From contig NZ_JAAHBQ010000028.1 of NCBI RefSeq assembly GCF_020144665.1, forward strand, positions 1-62,134: a stretch of 62,134 bases of DNA, in the 5' to 3' direction. Under the pieces are notes generated by a model. It was not told where the DNA came from. It saw only the letters and a list, made by a program, of their open reading frames with translations, and made no database searches. The DNA is from Oscillatoria salina IIICB1. GTDB lineage: Bacteria; Cyanobacteriota; Cyanobacteriia; Cyanobacteriales; SIO1D9. Below, piece by piece: positions 50,977 through 60,425 of the stretch. How positions within the stretch are numbered: the first letter of the stretch is position 1; each line of letters begins with the position of its first letter. Made by a program: the position numbers and the translations under genes.

Positions 50977-51981
50977 TTAATTAGCCGCAGCAGGTGTAAC
51001 AGCTTCCACTTGACTTGATTGAGTAACATCGAAAATTACTTTAAATGTTTCCCCCAATTCTTCCTTCAGGGACGCTTCAAACAAAGTTACTTGTTCGGGA
51101 GTAATTGGTTGGGTAGAGCGAACATCTACTTTAATTAAAGGTGGATTGGTATCGCGAAAAACTTCTGTTTTCGTTAGCTGCATATTTTCTTCAGTTAATA
51201 AAGGACTATTAGCCACAACTCTTCGCACAGAATCATTAACTTGAGCTTGCTGAACCAAATCGATAAAGCTAACTCCTAAAGGTACTGCTAACAAAGCAAT
51301 GAGAAACAAACTAACTCCCCAAGAAACCGAGCGTCCGAGTTGACTTTTTCGAGCATAACCACTGATTACATAAACACAAATGCAAGCGAGATTGATGCCA
51401 ATCAAATTAGTAAAATAAAGTAAAAAAGCACCAAAACTTAATTGCCATAAACCTTGGGAAAAAGTCAGCCCAATGACGCAAATTGGTGGCATCAAGGCAA
51501 CAGCGATCGCCGTTCCCGGTAAAGCATCTCCCAAAGAAGGGCGAATTTTCGCATAAGCACTAATTCCCCCCGCAACAATCGCAATCAGTAAATCGACTAA
51601 ATTCGGTTGGGTACGTGCTAAAACTTCTGTCCCAAATTCCGGAATCCCAATAACTAAACCAACCAAAGACGAACTGATAAAAGCAATCAAAGTACCTGCC
51701 GCGATCGAAGAAAAACTACTACGCAGCAGGATTAAATCTCCTTCCAAGGTAGCAAAAGAAAATCCCCGTAAAGGCAGCATTAGAGGTGCAATAATCATCG
51801 CACCGATAATGACGGCAGTACTATTCAAAATCAGTCCGAAAGTAGCGATTAAACAAGAACTGACAATCAGAACGATATAGTTGAGAGTTAGCTGCGAATC
51901 TTTAACCAGAGATTCCCTCAGCTTGAGTATGGGAATTACTTTCACCCAATAATTAGTGACCGAATGCCAAAGATTTTGCAT
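50977..51981 (-). CDS. DUF389 family membrane protein
   Basis: About 334 aa from ATG 51981, which is preceded by AGGGGT; the open frame continues to TTG 52017. About six transmembrane segments, with LNSTAVIIGAMIIAPLMLPLRG, GGISAYAKIRPSLGDALPGTAIAVALMPPICVIG and a hydrophilic C-terminal domain of about 100 residues, all typical of DUF389. The family is of unknown function. It stands alone. Confidence 0.9.
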   Translation of the reverse strand: MQNLWHSVTNYWVKVIPILKLRESLVKDSQLTLNYIVLIVSSCLIATFGLILNSTAVIIGAMIIAPLMLPLRGFSFATLEGDLILLRSSFSSIAAGTLIAFISSSLVGLVIGIPEFGTEVLARTQPNLVDLLIAIVAGGISAYAKIRPSLGDALPGTAIAVALMPPICVIGLTFSQGLWQLSFGAFLLYFTNLIGINLACICVYVISGYARKSQLGRSVSWGVSLFLIALLAVPLGVSFIDLVQQAQVNDSVRRVVANSPLLTEENMQLTKTEVFRDTNPPLIKVDVRSTQPITPEQVTLFEASLKEELGETFKVIFDVTQSSQVEAVTPAAAN

Positions 51982-52093
51982 TAGTATAGATACCCCTGAT
52001 AAATGCAATAGCTCCAATGCTAATTTATCTTTGGCAGGTCACTTCGTCGAGCTCGGGAATTCTTTTACGAGATTTTACTGAGGCTATTAACGA

Positions 52094-52657
52094 TCAGATC
52101 CCCATCATGCTGCGGCTGTAAGGGGTGGTTTCGGGTGCATTGTACATTGCCCAATCGCGAATGCCTCGGTTGTTGAGAATTGTTTGAGCAGTAGTAATTT
52201 CCGCTTCGCTTCCTTCGACGATAACTAAATAATCACCTTCAGAAACTCGATTATCGTAGTATTTTGCCCGATCTTCCGGTATTCCCCAACCGATGAGTGC
52301 GCCAGCTAAACCTCCACCAGCAGCACCAAAACCGCTACCTAAGAGAGTGTTAGCCAAAACTACACCAGCTTCAGCCACCGGACCGACTCCAGGAATAGCC
52401 AAGACACCTAAACCGCCAATTAAGCCTAATAAACCTCCCGTAGCCGTACCCGCGATCGCACCTGTGGCTGCACCTCCTTTAGCTTGTTCGTCAGGTGTTT
52501 TATTGACATTTGCACCGCTCATGTGTTCGTATTGACTGGCATCTTGAGCGATAACTGAAACTTTGTCCATATTAAAGCCAGCATCTCTAAGTTCCATGAG
52601 AGCTTCTTGTGCATCTTCACGAGTAGCAAAAATTCCAACTGCGCGTTTAATAGCCAT
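52094..52657 (-). CDS. General-stress-protein-17M-like protein
   Basis: 187 aa. RAVGIFATREDAQEALMELRDAGFNMDKVSVIAQD is the N-terminal YflT/GSP17M-like domain, and the middle (about residues 60-125) is a glycine-rich helical hairpin (GGAATGAIAGTATGGLLGLIGGLGVL) that may insert in or lie on the membrane. A second alpha/beta segment (YDNRVSEGDYLVIVEGS) closes the fold. Such proteins are linked to general stress in other bacteria. Single gene; no regulatory site recognised. Confidence 0.82.
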   Translation of the reverse strand: MAIKRAVGIFATREDAQEALMELRDAGFNMDKVSVIAQDASQYEHMSGANVNKTPDEQAKGGAATGAIAGTATGGLLGLIGGLGVLAIPGVGPVAEAGVVLANTLLGSGFGAAGGGLAGALIGWGIPEDRAKYYDNRVSEGDYLVIVEGSEAEITTAQTILNNRGIRDWAMYNAPETTPYSRSMMGI

Positions 52658-52899
52658 TTTATTCTCCTGTTCTCATATCTGCTTGCACAAAGGGAGAATT
52701 AATCATTTTTGTGCTTTTATTAACACGATCATTGTGTCAATTTTGCTAGGCTATCTTCATCAGTCTGTAGGATAGCCTTGGTTTCTCTCTTCAGAGGGGT
52801 GGCTGAAAACCGCGACGGTTTATTTCTTATTTGGCGATCGCCATTTGTCTATGTCAATCAATATTGAATCTTTTGGGAAAGAAGTTTCGTAAAATAATC

Positions 52900-53103
52900 G
52901 TTGCTCTACCGCCCCATTACATTTCCCAGAACTATCCAAAATGCCGAAAATCCACGGCAAAATCCCTGTCTAATCGCACTCACAACTTTAGTTGCGGTTT
53001 TGATGAAGACAGGGATGTAGTTGCCAGTACGAGCGTCCTGCAAAAAGGACTCCGTATTGTAGGGCAGACAAAAAAGACTATCGATGAGATGGAAAACGCT
53101 TGA
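52900..53103 (+). pseudogene. Remnant of an IS200/IS605-family TnpB (OrfB) transposase
   Basis: The translation contains VALPPHYISQNYPKC, KSLSNRTHNFSCGF and DEDRDVVASTSVLQKGL, the C-terminal zinc-finger and final RuvC region (D-R-D-x-x-A) of TnpB. Two of the four zinc Cys positions are lost (Tyr for the first, Phe for the third), and the upstream 300 residues are missing. The frame ends at TGA 53101. This is a decayed IS end. A palindrome at 53171-53194 may be the outer end of the element. Confidence 0.78.
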
Positions 53104-53170
53104 GTGAGATACTGCCTCTATTGTGGCTGGAGAAATTCAGTCACAGCAAGTATACTCGTTGCATGAAGAA

Positions 53171-53194
53171 TCACCCTCCTTCTAGGAGGGGTGA
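53171..53194 (-). terminator. Hairpin downstream of petF (possible IS end)
   Basis: TCACCCTCCT, three bases, AGGAGGGGTGA forms a 10-base stem with one bulge, some 50 bases after the petF stop. On the minus strand TTCTTC follows, only moderately U-rich. It may be the petF terminator or the right end of the tnpB element. Confidence 0.5.
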
Positions 53195-53244
53195 ATATCA
53201 AACTAGACTTTCTAATACCTAGACTGGGAATTAAACCAAGAGTT

Positions 53245-53544
53245 TTAGTAGAGAGCTTCTTCTTGGTGAGTTTCGATTTTGCAATCTGAACGAGGATAGG
53301 CAACACAAGTGAGGACGTATCCTGCTTCCATTTGATCGTCATCCAGGAAAGACTGGTCAGACTGATCGATCTCGCCATCTAACAGTTTACCTGCACAGGT
53401 GGAGCAAGCACCAGCACGGCAGGAGTAAGGTAGATCGAGTCCTTGTTCTTCTGCAACGTCAAGGATGTACTCGTCATCAGGTACATCAATAGTGGTGTTA
53501 ATACCTTCAGCTTCGTTAACTAAAGTTACTTTATAGGTTGGCAT
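53245..53544 (-). CDS. petF: Plant-type [2Fe-2S] ferredoxin
   Basis: 99 aa. The cluster-binding motif is CRAGACSTC (Cys42, Cys47, Cys50) with Cys80 in [28 protein letters not shown], and the acidic surface ([21 protein letters not shown]) fit the main photosynthetic ferredoxin that carries electrons from photosystem I to FNR and other partners. AGAGGAGAA before the start makes a strong ribosome-binding site. The 447 bases upstream, to the bvdR gene, hold its promoter. Confidence 0.96.
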   Translation of the reverse strand: MPTYKVTLVNEAEGINTTIDVPDDEYILDVAEEQGLDLPYSCRAGACSTCAGKLLDGEIDQSDQSFLDDDQMEAGYVLTCVAYPRSDCKIETHQEEALY

Positions 53545-53991
53545 TTGTTTTTCTCCTCTGGTTAAGGAACAGTGTTTTTCTTTTGTTGAAGCCGGATTAA
53601 GCTTTTTGCTTGAAGCTTCATTTTCGATACTACGAGAAAAATACCTCGTAAAGACGCAGCATTAGAAATGAGATTCTTAATCAAATGTAAAATAAGAAAT
53701 CTTTATAAATTAATTGTAGGCTAAGTAGAGGCGAGATCGAAAAAAAGTCTTCTCCGTAACATAGTTATAGTAGTAGTTTCATTTAAACCCTTGCCAAACA
53801 AGAGTTGCCGAAAAACCCGCATAAATTAGTATTAGTTATAGTTATAGTTATAAATGATGATTTGTACTTACAGGGAAAATTTTCCTCGAGGAAGCGATCG
53901 CCTTAACCATTTCTCCCAGCTAGCAAATAACTGAAAAATCTGGTTTAAACAGCAAAATTCTCTTTTAATGGTTGAAGAGTAAGTGATAAAT
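53545..53991. other. Divergent promoter region of petF and bvdR
   Basis: No gene is supported. The segment is AT-rich, with GTTATA three times in tandem at 53835-53852 and a HIP1-like site near 53895. It must carry both divergent promoters, none of which I can locate precisely. Confidence 0.45.
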
Positions 53992-54978
53992 ATGGATACC
54001 GAAACCAGACAACCGCTAAAAGTAGGCTTAGTCGGCACTGGCTATGCCGCAACTAAACGCGCAGAAGCATTGCAAGCAGATCGGCGATCGCATCTCGTCG
54101 CAGTTACTGGTCATACTCCAGAAACTATTGCAGCATTTAGCAGCAACTACAATGCCTCCCCAGTAGGATCTTGGCAGGAGCTCCTCCAAGATCCACAATT
54201 AGATTTAGTAGTCATCTGCACGATTAACCGCGATCGCGCCGCGATCGCCCATGCTGCTATTGAAGCTGATAAGCACGTCGTCGCGGAATACCCCCTCGCC
54301 CTCGATCCCCAAGAGGCACAAGCTATAATTAACCTTGCTCAAACCAAAAATAAACTCCTCCACGTCGAACATATCGAACTCTTGGGCGGTTTGCACCAAG
54401 CCATCCGCCAAAACTTACCAGAAATTGCTCCAGTTTTCTTTGCACGCTACATTACTATCAACCCCCAACGCCCCATTCCCCAACGTTGGAGTTACAACCA
54501 CTCCATGTTTGGTTTTCCTCTCAGTGGCGCACTTTCTCGGATTCATCGCCTCACTGATTTATTCGGGAAAGTGGCTACAGTCAACTGTCAGTCACGGTTT
54601 TGGGATACCGAAGCTGACTACTATCGCGCTTGTTTGTGCAACGCTCAACTGCGCTTTGAAAACGGGATTATTGCTGAAGTTACCTATGGTAAAGGAGAAA
54701 CTTTTTGGAAAGGCGATCGCACTTTTGAAATTCACGGCGAGAATGGAACACTGATTTTTGCCGGATCTCAAGGTAAATTAATTCGAGGAGAAGCAGAAAT
54801 ACCTATAGAAGTTGGCGATCGGCGGGGTTTATTTACTAAAGATACTACTATGGTTCTCGACTATTTATGTGAAGGTACACCTTTATACGTCACCCCTGAT
54901 GCTAGTCATTATGCCCTACAAGTCGCCGAAGCTGCTCGCATCTCCGCAGCCACAGGTAAAACCTTTGAATTAAGTTAG
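53992..54978 (+). CDS. bvdR: Biliverdin reductase
   Basis: 328 aa from ATG 53992; the frame opens at GTG 53983. N-terminal Rossmann motif GLVGTGYAATKRAEAL, then KHVVAEYPLA and KLLHVEHIELLGGLHQAIRQNL, FGFPLSGALSRIHRLTDLFG, a FWDTEADYYRACL segment and EVTYGKGE. From memory these segments match the cyanobacterial biliverdin reductase BvdR (Slr1784 of Synechocystis, also about 328 aa), which reduces biliverdin to bilirubin with NAD(P)H and affects phycobilisome pigment. The general Gfo/Idh/MocA fold is certain; the specific function is highly likely. Confidence 0.92.
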   Translation: MDTETRQPLKVGLVGTGYAATKRAEALQADRRSHLVAVTGHTPETIAAFSSNYNASPVGSWQELLQDPQLDLVVICTINRDRAAIAHAAIEADKHVVAEYPLALDPQEAQAIINLAQTKNKLLHVEHIELLGGLHQAIRQNLPEIAPVFFARYITINPQRPIPQRWSYNHSMFGFPLSGALSRIHRLTDLFGKVATVNCQSRFWDTEADYYRACLCNAQLRFENGIIAEVTYGKGETFWKGDRTFEIHGENGTLIFAGSQGKLIRGEAEIPIEVGDRRGLFTKDTTMVLDYLCEGTPLYVTPDASHYALQVAEAARISAATGKTFELS

Positions 54979-54998
54979 AAACTTAGTCTCTAACATCT

Positions 54999-55349
54999 TT
55001 GTTCAAAACTCGTTTTGGCGAGCCAATCAAACTCAATTTTTACTTTCAAGCGTCAAACCTTCCTTCTATCTCTACAGTTATTTGGTCTGAGTATATACGA
55101 TATCGAGCCAAATTAAGAAACTTCGATCTCACCAAAATCGAGGAAATCATTAAATATTCTGGAGAGAGATACTATGATGTAGAAACAGGTAGAATGGTTG
55201 CTGTAGGTAAACACGACAATCGCTTAGTTATCATTCCTTATGAAAGTAGCGGCGATGCGATCGCACCTGTAACTATTCACGCTACCACACGGCGACAAAT
55301 ACGATTTCGCTTAAGAAATAGGAGGTTTATCATTAATGAATCAAACTAA
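54999..55349 (+). CDS. Putative toxin-like small protein (DUF4258-type) paired with DUF2283
   Basis: Up to 116 aa. The core WSEYIRYRAKLRNFDLTKIEEIIKYSGERYYDVETGRMVAVGKHDNRLVIIPYE resembles small DUF4258/BrnT-like proteins found next to DUF2283 genes. The frame opens at TTG 54999, but about 27 residues before VIWSEYIRY look unlike the family; relatives begin close to the IxWSxYIRYR motif. No ATG or GTG lies there, so either TTG is used or an unusual start. The stop overlaps the next gene by 14 bases. A toxin role is a guess from gene pairing. Confidence 0.65.
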   Translation: MFKTRFGEPIKLNFYFQASNLPSISTVIWSEYIRYRAKLRNFDLTKIEEIIKYSGERYYDVETGRMVAVGKHDNRLVIIPYESSGDAIAPVTIHATTRRQIRFRLRNRRFIINESN

Positions 55350-55557
55350 AATGACCTATTTTGAACAAGAAGATATCCTTCACTTGACAATCTCTGAGGA
55401 ACCAGAAACAGCTAGTGTAGAAATTAGTCCCAATATTACTGCTGAACTCAATGATGCTGGAGAATTAATTGGTATAGAAATTATGCAAGCAAACTCTTTT
55501 ATCCAAAATATAGTTTTAGAATCAACCCAAGCCAAAATCCTCAACCTTTCTGCCTAA
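55336..55557 (+). CDS. DUF2283 family protein (probable partner/antitoxin)
   Basis: 73 aa. MTYFEQEDILHLTISEEPE, SVEISPNITAELNDAGELIGIEIMQAN is the DUF2283 pattern. Such proteins are commonly encoded with a DUF4258-like gene. Its start ATG 55336 lies inside the end of the upstream gene (14-base overlap), giving tight coupling and supporting a two-gene unit. Whether it neutralises a toxin is not established. Confidence 0.82.
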   Translation: MNQTKMTYFEQEDILHLTISEEPETASVEISPNITAELNDAGELIGIEIMQANSFIQNIVLESTQAKILNLSA

Positions 55558-55564
55558 AATTAAC

Positions 55565-56806
55565 TTAAATTACCGCCACACAATCCATCGCTACCAAAGC
55601 ATTTTGAGGAAGTTGAGCAATTTGCAGACAAGCACGAGTTGGCGCACTAACATAATCAAAATACTTTCCATACACTGCCTCAAAAGCAGAAAAATTTTGC
55701 ATATCAGTTAAATAAACTTTAGTTTCCACCACATCCTGAAAACTAGCGCCAGCAGCATTTAAAATAGCTTGAATATTCGCCATCATCTGTTCAGTTTGTC
55801 GCTGAAAATCATCAGGATAGAGAATATCATTAACCCTCAAATCAATCCCAATTTGTCCATTAATAAAAATTAATTTACCATCCGCCGAAATACCTTGACT
55901 ATTTAGCCCTTTTAGTTTAGGCGCTAACTCAGTAAAAATAACTTGTTTCTGCTGATTATAAACTATTTTCGAGTCAACTTCACCAACTTCGGAAAAATAA
56001 ATTTCCCCATCAGGCATTATAGCGCGAGTAAAATCGACATCCTCAAAAATTGTTCCATAAGTTTTCGCATCAGTTAAGTCAGCTTTTTGTAAATTTGCTT
56101 TCGTAAAATCAGCATTCATCAAATCAGCCTTACACAAACTCGCTCTTTCTAAATTCGCTCCTCGCAAGCAAGCTTTTCTTAAATTAATATTCTCTAATGT
56201 AGCGCCAGTAAAATCAACATTTGCTAAATTAAATTCTGACAAATCCATGCTTGTCAAATTCACTCCCTTTAATTTAGCACCCTGAAGATTTACTTCCTGA
56301 AATTTGACCGAATTAAGACTAGCTCTAGTTAAATCTGCTCCTGCTAAATTAGCTTTATTTAAATTTGCACCATTAAAATTTGATTGAATTAAATCTGCTT
56401 GTTTAAGTGACGCAAATTCTAAATTTGTAGAATTTAAATTTGCATAATTTAACTTTGCAAAATCTAACTTTACCTTAATAAAAATACTGTAAGCAAAATT
56501 ACTTTTACTCAAGTTAGCTTTACCAAGATCGGCACGACTGAAGTTTACCTGATGATTTTCAGTATTAATTCCCTGAAAATTTGCTTCTATCAAAATTGCT
56601 GCGGTAAAGTCTGCTTTATGAATTTTAGCTCCAGTAAAAATAGCTTTACTTAGATCTGCACCTTTAAAAATTGTACCAGTTAAATCCGCAGCAGTTAAAT
56701 CAACACCTATTAAATCAACACCTCTCAAATCAAATCCAGCTAACTTAGCTCTTTGAAAATTTCTTTCACCATTTGCGTATTTTGTCAGAAATTCTTGTGC
56801 ATCCAT
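55565..56806 (-). CDS. Pentapeptide-repeat protein fused to a RidA-like domain lacking the catalytic Glu
   Basis: 413 aa. Residues 17-264 are pentapeptide repeats (A-D/N-L-x-x units such as ADLTG, ANLSK, ANLAG), which form a right-handed beta-helix. Residues 283-413 match RidA/YjgF: FINGQIGIDLR, QMMANIQAILNAAGASFQDVVETKVYLTDM, VYGKYFDYVSAPTRACLQIAQLP and a final ALVAMDCVAV. The substrate Arg is kept (Arg391), but the catalytic Glu 15 residues later is Ala406. Deaminase activity is therefore doubtful. I do not know another case of this fusion. The gene is free-standing on the minus strand. Confidence 0.9.
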   Translation of the reverse strand: MDAQEFLTKYANGERNFQRAKLAGFDLRGVDLIGVDLTAADLTGTIFKGADLSKAIFTGAKIHKADFTAAILIEANFQGINTENHQVNFSRADLGKANLSKSNFAYSIFIKVKLDFAKLNYANLNSTNLEFASLKQADLIQSNFNGANLNKANLAGADLTRASLNSVKFQEVNLQGAKLKGVNLTSMDLSEFNLANVDFTGATLENINLRKACLRGANLERASLCKADLMNADFTKANLQKADLTDAKTYGTIFEDVDFTRAIMPDGEIYFSEVGEVDSKIVYNQQKQVIFTELAPKLKGLNSQGISADGKLIFINGQIGIDLRVNDILYPDDFQRQTEQMMANIQAILNAAGASFQDVVETKVYLTDMQNFSAFEAVYGKYFDYVSAPTRACLQIAQLPQNALVAMDCVAVI

Positions 56807-56838
56807 AAGCCAACTCTCAACACTCTAAAATCTCATTT

Positions 56839-56993
56839 TACAACTAAAAGAAAACCTGAGCGAACTTCCTTTGCGTCTCTGCGTCTACTCTGACGAGTTT
56901 TCCTCCGGAGTATGCGAGAAAAAATCATCTCTTCATTCTTTGTAACTACGCCACAAAAAGCATTGTACAACTAAAAGAAAACCTGAGCGAGCT
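56839..56993. repeat. 28-base direct repeat in the 56807-57066 gap
   Basis: TACAACTAAAAGAAAACCTG followed by AGCGA(A/G)CTT occurs at 56839-56866 and 56966-56993 with one mismatch. Both are in AT-rich DNA upstream of the RidA-fusion and retropepsin genes. The sequence between includes TTTGCGTCTCTGCGTC, a common cyanobacterial repeat word. No ORF. Confidence 0.85.
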
Positions 56994-57066
56994 TACTTTT
57001 CGTCTTGGCGAAAGAATTCCTAAAATCTGTTAAAATATTAGTGACGAATCAAGGTAAAATATAACC

Positions 57067-57510
57067 ATGCAACCAACCAAAGAAACCTCAATGGGCAAAG
57101 TTACAACAACTATCGAAATTACCAATCGCATCGACCAAGCTAATGCAGCAAACGGCATTATTTCGCCCGATCGAATACGCTCAGTTACCTTAAATAACGT
57201 GCTAGTAGATACAGGAGCAACCACTTTATGTTTACCGAAAAATATTATTGCCCAACTAGGCTTAAGTTTGCTGCGAGAAGTTGTAGTAGAAACAGCCACG
57301 GGTATCAGCAAAGCAAGAATATTTGAAGATGCAAAAGTTTCTTTACTGGGACGAGAAGGAACATTTGAATGTTTAGAACTTCCGGAAGGAAGTACAGTTT
57401 TGTTAGGTGTAATTCCTTTGGAAATGTTAGGGATAGAAATCGATCTAAAGAATCAAACTTTGAAGGTGTTACCGGATTCTACTGCGGAAACTTATTTGAC
57501 TATCCTTTAA
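57067..57510 (+). CDS. Retropepsin-like aspartic protease family protein
   Basis: 147 aa. The flap-less half-pepsin fold is indicated by VLVDTGATTLCLPKNIIAQLG with catalytic Asp48 in DTGA, and a later LLGVIPLEMLGIEID, which matches the second conserved segment (G-x-x-x-L-x-x-L-x-x-x-V/I-D). Proteins of this type act as dimers. ATG 57067 or ATG 57091 (Met9) are both possible. No TA-like partner is next to it. The substrate is unknown. Confidence 0.82.
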   Translation: MQPTKETSMGKVTTTIEITNRIDQANAANGIISPDRIRSVTLNNVLVDTGATTLCLPKNIIAQLGLSLLREVVVETATGISKARIFEDAKVSLLGREGTFECLELPEGSTVLLGVIPLEMLGIEIDLKNQTLKVLPDSTAETYLTIL

Positions 57511-57545
57511 GGATATCAAGTTTCGTCGTAGACAAAGTTAATTAT

Positions 57546-58586
57546 TCAAGAATCTGGTTGTATTTGCGTTGTTTCGGAAGTAGTTTCTGATTCGGGAGCA
57601 AGACTTTTCTCGAAACCAGCCATTTCTGAGAGAATATACAAAGGTCTACCTTTAACTTCTTCATAAATTCGTCCGATATATTCTCCTAAAATGCCAATAC
57701 TAACTAATTGAACTGCACCGAGAAAGAAAATTGCAATTAAAATAGTTGCAAAGCCTGTTAAGGGTGAAGCGGGAGCAACGATGCGCCAATATAAGACTAA
57801 ACAAGCCATAATTAAAGCGATGAAAGCTGCTAATAAACCGAGATAAGTAGCGAGTCGTAAAGGTATTTTAGAAAAAGAGACTAAACCATCGATCGCTAGA
57901 GAGAATGATTTCCCAAAAGTATACTTGACATCGCCAGCGAAACGGGGATGACGCTCAAAAGTAATTTTCGTTTGGGAGAAACCAACCCAAGCGCGCAAAC
58001 CTCTTAAATAACGATTGCGTTCTGGGATAGCATTGAGTACATTAACTACTTCTCGATCCATTAAGCAGAAATCTCCGGTATCGAGGGGAATTTCTACTTC
58101 AGCGAGACACTTGAGGAGGCGATAAAATAAGTAAGCAAATAAACGTTTGACAGGATTTTCTCTGCGTCGTTTGCTACGCTGGGCATAAACTAAATCGTAG
58201 CCTGCTTCCCATTCATCAATCAAATCAGGAATTAGTTCGGGAGGATCTTGTAAATCGCCATCGAGAACAATTATCGCTTGACCTCGGACAAAATTCAGTC
58301 CTGCGGTGACAGCAATTTGATGTCCAAAGTTACGTGCGAAACTCAGGTAACAGACACGAGAGTCGATTTTATGTAGATCGCGGATTAATTGTAAAGAGCG
58401 ATCGCGACTTCCGTCATCAACGAAAATGATTTCGATGACACCATCTAATTGCTCGCTTATCCGATTTAGTCGCCGATACAACTCGCGAATGTTACTTTCT
58501 TCGTTGTAAATCGGAATCACTAAAGAATACTTAGGAAGCGAGGAAGATGGAATTTGAGGAACTGGGTATAAATTAATTCCCGTCAT
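57546..58586 (-). CDS. GT2 glycosyltransferase, GtrB/dolichol-phosphate-mannose-synthase type
   Basis: About 346 aa from ATG 58586; the frame opens at TTG 58646. [21 protein letters not shown] and [15 protein letters not shown] begin the GT-A domain, [15 protein letters not shown] holds the DxD motif, and [13 protein letters not shown] and RGLRAWVGF follow. Two C-terminal membrane helices ([20 protein letters not shown], and [23 protein letters not shown]) match GtrB-type enzymes that charge undecaprenyl phosphate with a sugar. It is about 15 bases after the pentapeptide gene's stop, same strand. Confidence 0.92.
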   Translation of the reverse strand: MTGINLYPVPQIPSSSLPKYSLVIPIYNEESNIRELYRRLNRISEQLDGVIEIIFVDDGSRDRSLQLIRDLHKIDSRVCYLSFARNFGHQIAVTAGLNFVRGQAIIVLDGDLQDPPELIPDLIDEWEAGYDLVYAQRSKRRRENPVKRLFAYLFYRLLKCLAEVEIPLDTGDFCLMDREVVNVLNAIPERNRYLRGLRAWVGFSQTKITFERHPRFAGDVKYTFGKSFSLAIDGLVSFSKIPLRLATYLGLLAAFIALIMACLVLYWRIVAPASPLTGFATILIAIFFLGAVQLVSIGILGEYIGRIYEEVKGRPLYILSEMAGFEKSLAPESETTSETTQIQPDS

Positions 58587-58660
58587 AAACAATCCGGATC
58601 GATACCCGTTATCATATATCTCTAGCGAATCAATTGGGCAACCCAAAACTAAATCAGTAA

Positions 58661-59953
58661 CTATCTACCTAACTTATTAGGAATTCCGTCACAACCACCG
58701 GGAATGGTAGCTCTAGATTTTTCACCACACCAACAACAGCAATAATACCGTTGTTCGTCGTTCATGCGTTGGACTCTGGTGAAATCTACTTTTTCTACAA
58801 CTGCTCCGGTGTATGCACCTGTTTCATAATCGGGAGGAGTAGTGCGACTGCGAGGACTGGCGTTTTTGACGTCTCCGTAGTAGAAGCGAGTGCTTTTGAT
58901 ATCAGTACCAGCGAGGTTAGCTTCATAAAGCACTGTACGACTCAAATTGGCTTTTACTAAGTCGCAACGGGACAAATTAGCACGAACTAAATTAGCTTCG
59001 CTGAGATCGGTCCAGCGTAAATCTTGACCCGAAAGGTCAACTCCTGCCAACATAACACCTAAGTCAATTACTCTGACACCAAAAGCGCGATCTTCAGCGT
59101 AGTTTCCGGAACCGTCGAGAATTGGTCTTCCGAGGTGATTATCTCGACGTAGAGGAGTAACTAACCTTGACTGAGAGAGAAAACGGAGGATTTTCGCTTT
59201 TCCTTCTCCGTCAACGCTAGCGAAAATAGCCGCAGTACGTCCTTCGGCGATCGCTCTTTCTTGGGGCCAATCTTCGAGTAATCCTTCGTCGTTGAGGGCT
59301 AATTCGGAAATTCCTTGAAAATAAGCGTCGATGGTTTGTTGTTGGGTAATTCGGTTTTGCTGAATCGTTAAATCTTTAGATATCACGTATTGTCGCCAAG
59401 CTACATAGACGGCGAGGACAGCAATCATAATTTGACCAATCGCGCCTACCCAATCCGCCCAAGAGCCAAACTCATCCCATTTTATACTGTCAAGCCAACC
59501 TTTGATCCCGCGATAAAATCCAATGTAGTTTAATAACGCCGCGATCGCGACAAACAAACCGACAAAGCCAATAAATTTCGTTCTCGCTTGGGGTGTTAAG
59601 GTATTAATCAACCAAGCACGTAAAGAAGGCGAAATCGTCCGTAGAGAAATCAAAAACGTGACGATCGCCCCAGCCAATCCTACCCAGAAGTTATTAAAAT
59701 ACAACCCCAGGAATAAAACAGCGATCGCGCACAAAATCAGCCAAAAGTTAGAATTATCTGGCTCCCGCAAATAAATTGTCCTGGCTCTGGGTACAATCTG
59801 ATTGCGCGGTAAAGTAGCCAAATGACGCTCTCCTTTCCCAGAAGATTCTTTTATGGTATTGTTTCCGTTACCTTCGTTAGTTGTTCCCCCATTAACCTCT
59901 TCGCGATCGGAGGAAGTTTCCTGAGACTGAGTTGAATCTGGCTTTGTTGTCAT
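58661..59953 (-). CDS. Pentapeptide-repeat membrane protein
   Basis: 430 aa. A polar Ser/Thr/Asn-rich N-terminus (1-65) is followed by about four hydrophobic helices (70-105, 124-148, 168-187), a cytoplasmic-looking domain and a short block of pentapeptide repeats (about residues 315-360: ADLSG-like units, [19 protein letters not shown]). The tail contains Cys pairs in [11 protein letters not shown], a possible metal site. Helix count and topology are rough. Function unknown; it lies upstream of the GT2 gene on the same strand. Confidence 0.78.
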   Translation of the reverse strand: MTTKPDSTQSQETSSDREEVNGGTTNEGNGNNTIKESSGKGERHLATLPRNQIVPRARTIYLREPDNSNFWLILCAIAVLFLGLYFNNFWVGLAGAIVTFLISLRTISPSLRAWLINTLTPQARTKFIGFVGLFVAIAALLNYIGFYRGIKGWLDSIKWDEFGSWADWVGAIGQIMIAVLAVYVAWRQYVISKDLTIQQNRITQQQTIDAYFQGISELALNDEGLLEDWPQERAIAEGRTAAIFASVDGEGKAKILRFLSQSRLVTPLRRDNHLGRPILDGSGNYAEDRAFGVRVIDLGVMLAGVDLSGQDLRWTDLSEANLVRANLSRCDLVKANLSRTVLYEANLAGTDIKSTRFYYGDVKNASPRSRTTPPDYETGAYTGAVVEKVDFTRVQRMNDEQRYYCCCWCGEKSRATIPGGCDGIPNKLGR

Positions 59954-60167
59954 CTGTTTCTGTCTAGTTAACCAGGCGTTTAAGCAAGTCTATTACATCC
60001 AGTACAAATTATCTTAACGAATTCCCTACCCTCACTGAGTCTTCCCGGAGTCAAGAATGTAGCGAGTCACAGTAGCAAGAGGGAAAAATCAACTGTACGG
60101 CGATCGCAAAATCCTCTCCAAACTTCCTCACTACTGCTAACCTAAAATAAATGAACTCAATTGCTTT

Positions 60168-60278
60168 ATGGATAACACCGAAATCCTCAATCTCGTTACC
60201 GTTGGACTAGCAATAATCATTGCTATCAGTGCTTTCTTGATGATGTTTACCAATATTTTTACAAGCAAGAAAAAATAG
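60168..60278 (+). CDS. Single-helix microprotein (36 aa)
   Basis: ORF of 36 codons from ATG 60168 to TAG 60276-60278. The product has a short acidic N-terminus (MDNTEILN), one hydrophobic helix (residues 9-31) and a positive end (SKKK), the shape of small subunits of photosynthetic or respiratory complexes. It does not match the small photosystem or cytochrome b6f subunits I can recall. The pattern is good but evidence of expression is lacking. Confidence 0.5.
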   Translation: MDNTEILNLVTVGLAIIIAISAFLMMFTNIFTSKKK

Positions 60279-60425
60279 CCATCTGCTAATTACTTGTGAA
60301 AAAAATTGTTTCTCTAATATTCAACCATGTAGTGCGGGCATCTTGCCTGCTATTACGACTAATTAAAATTTTCTGCCGATAAATCATCCGCGTTTATCTG
60401 CGTTTATCGGTGGTTTCTTAAATTC

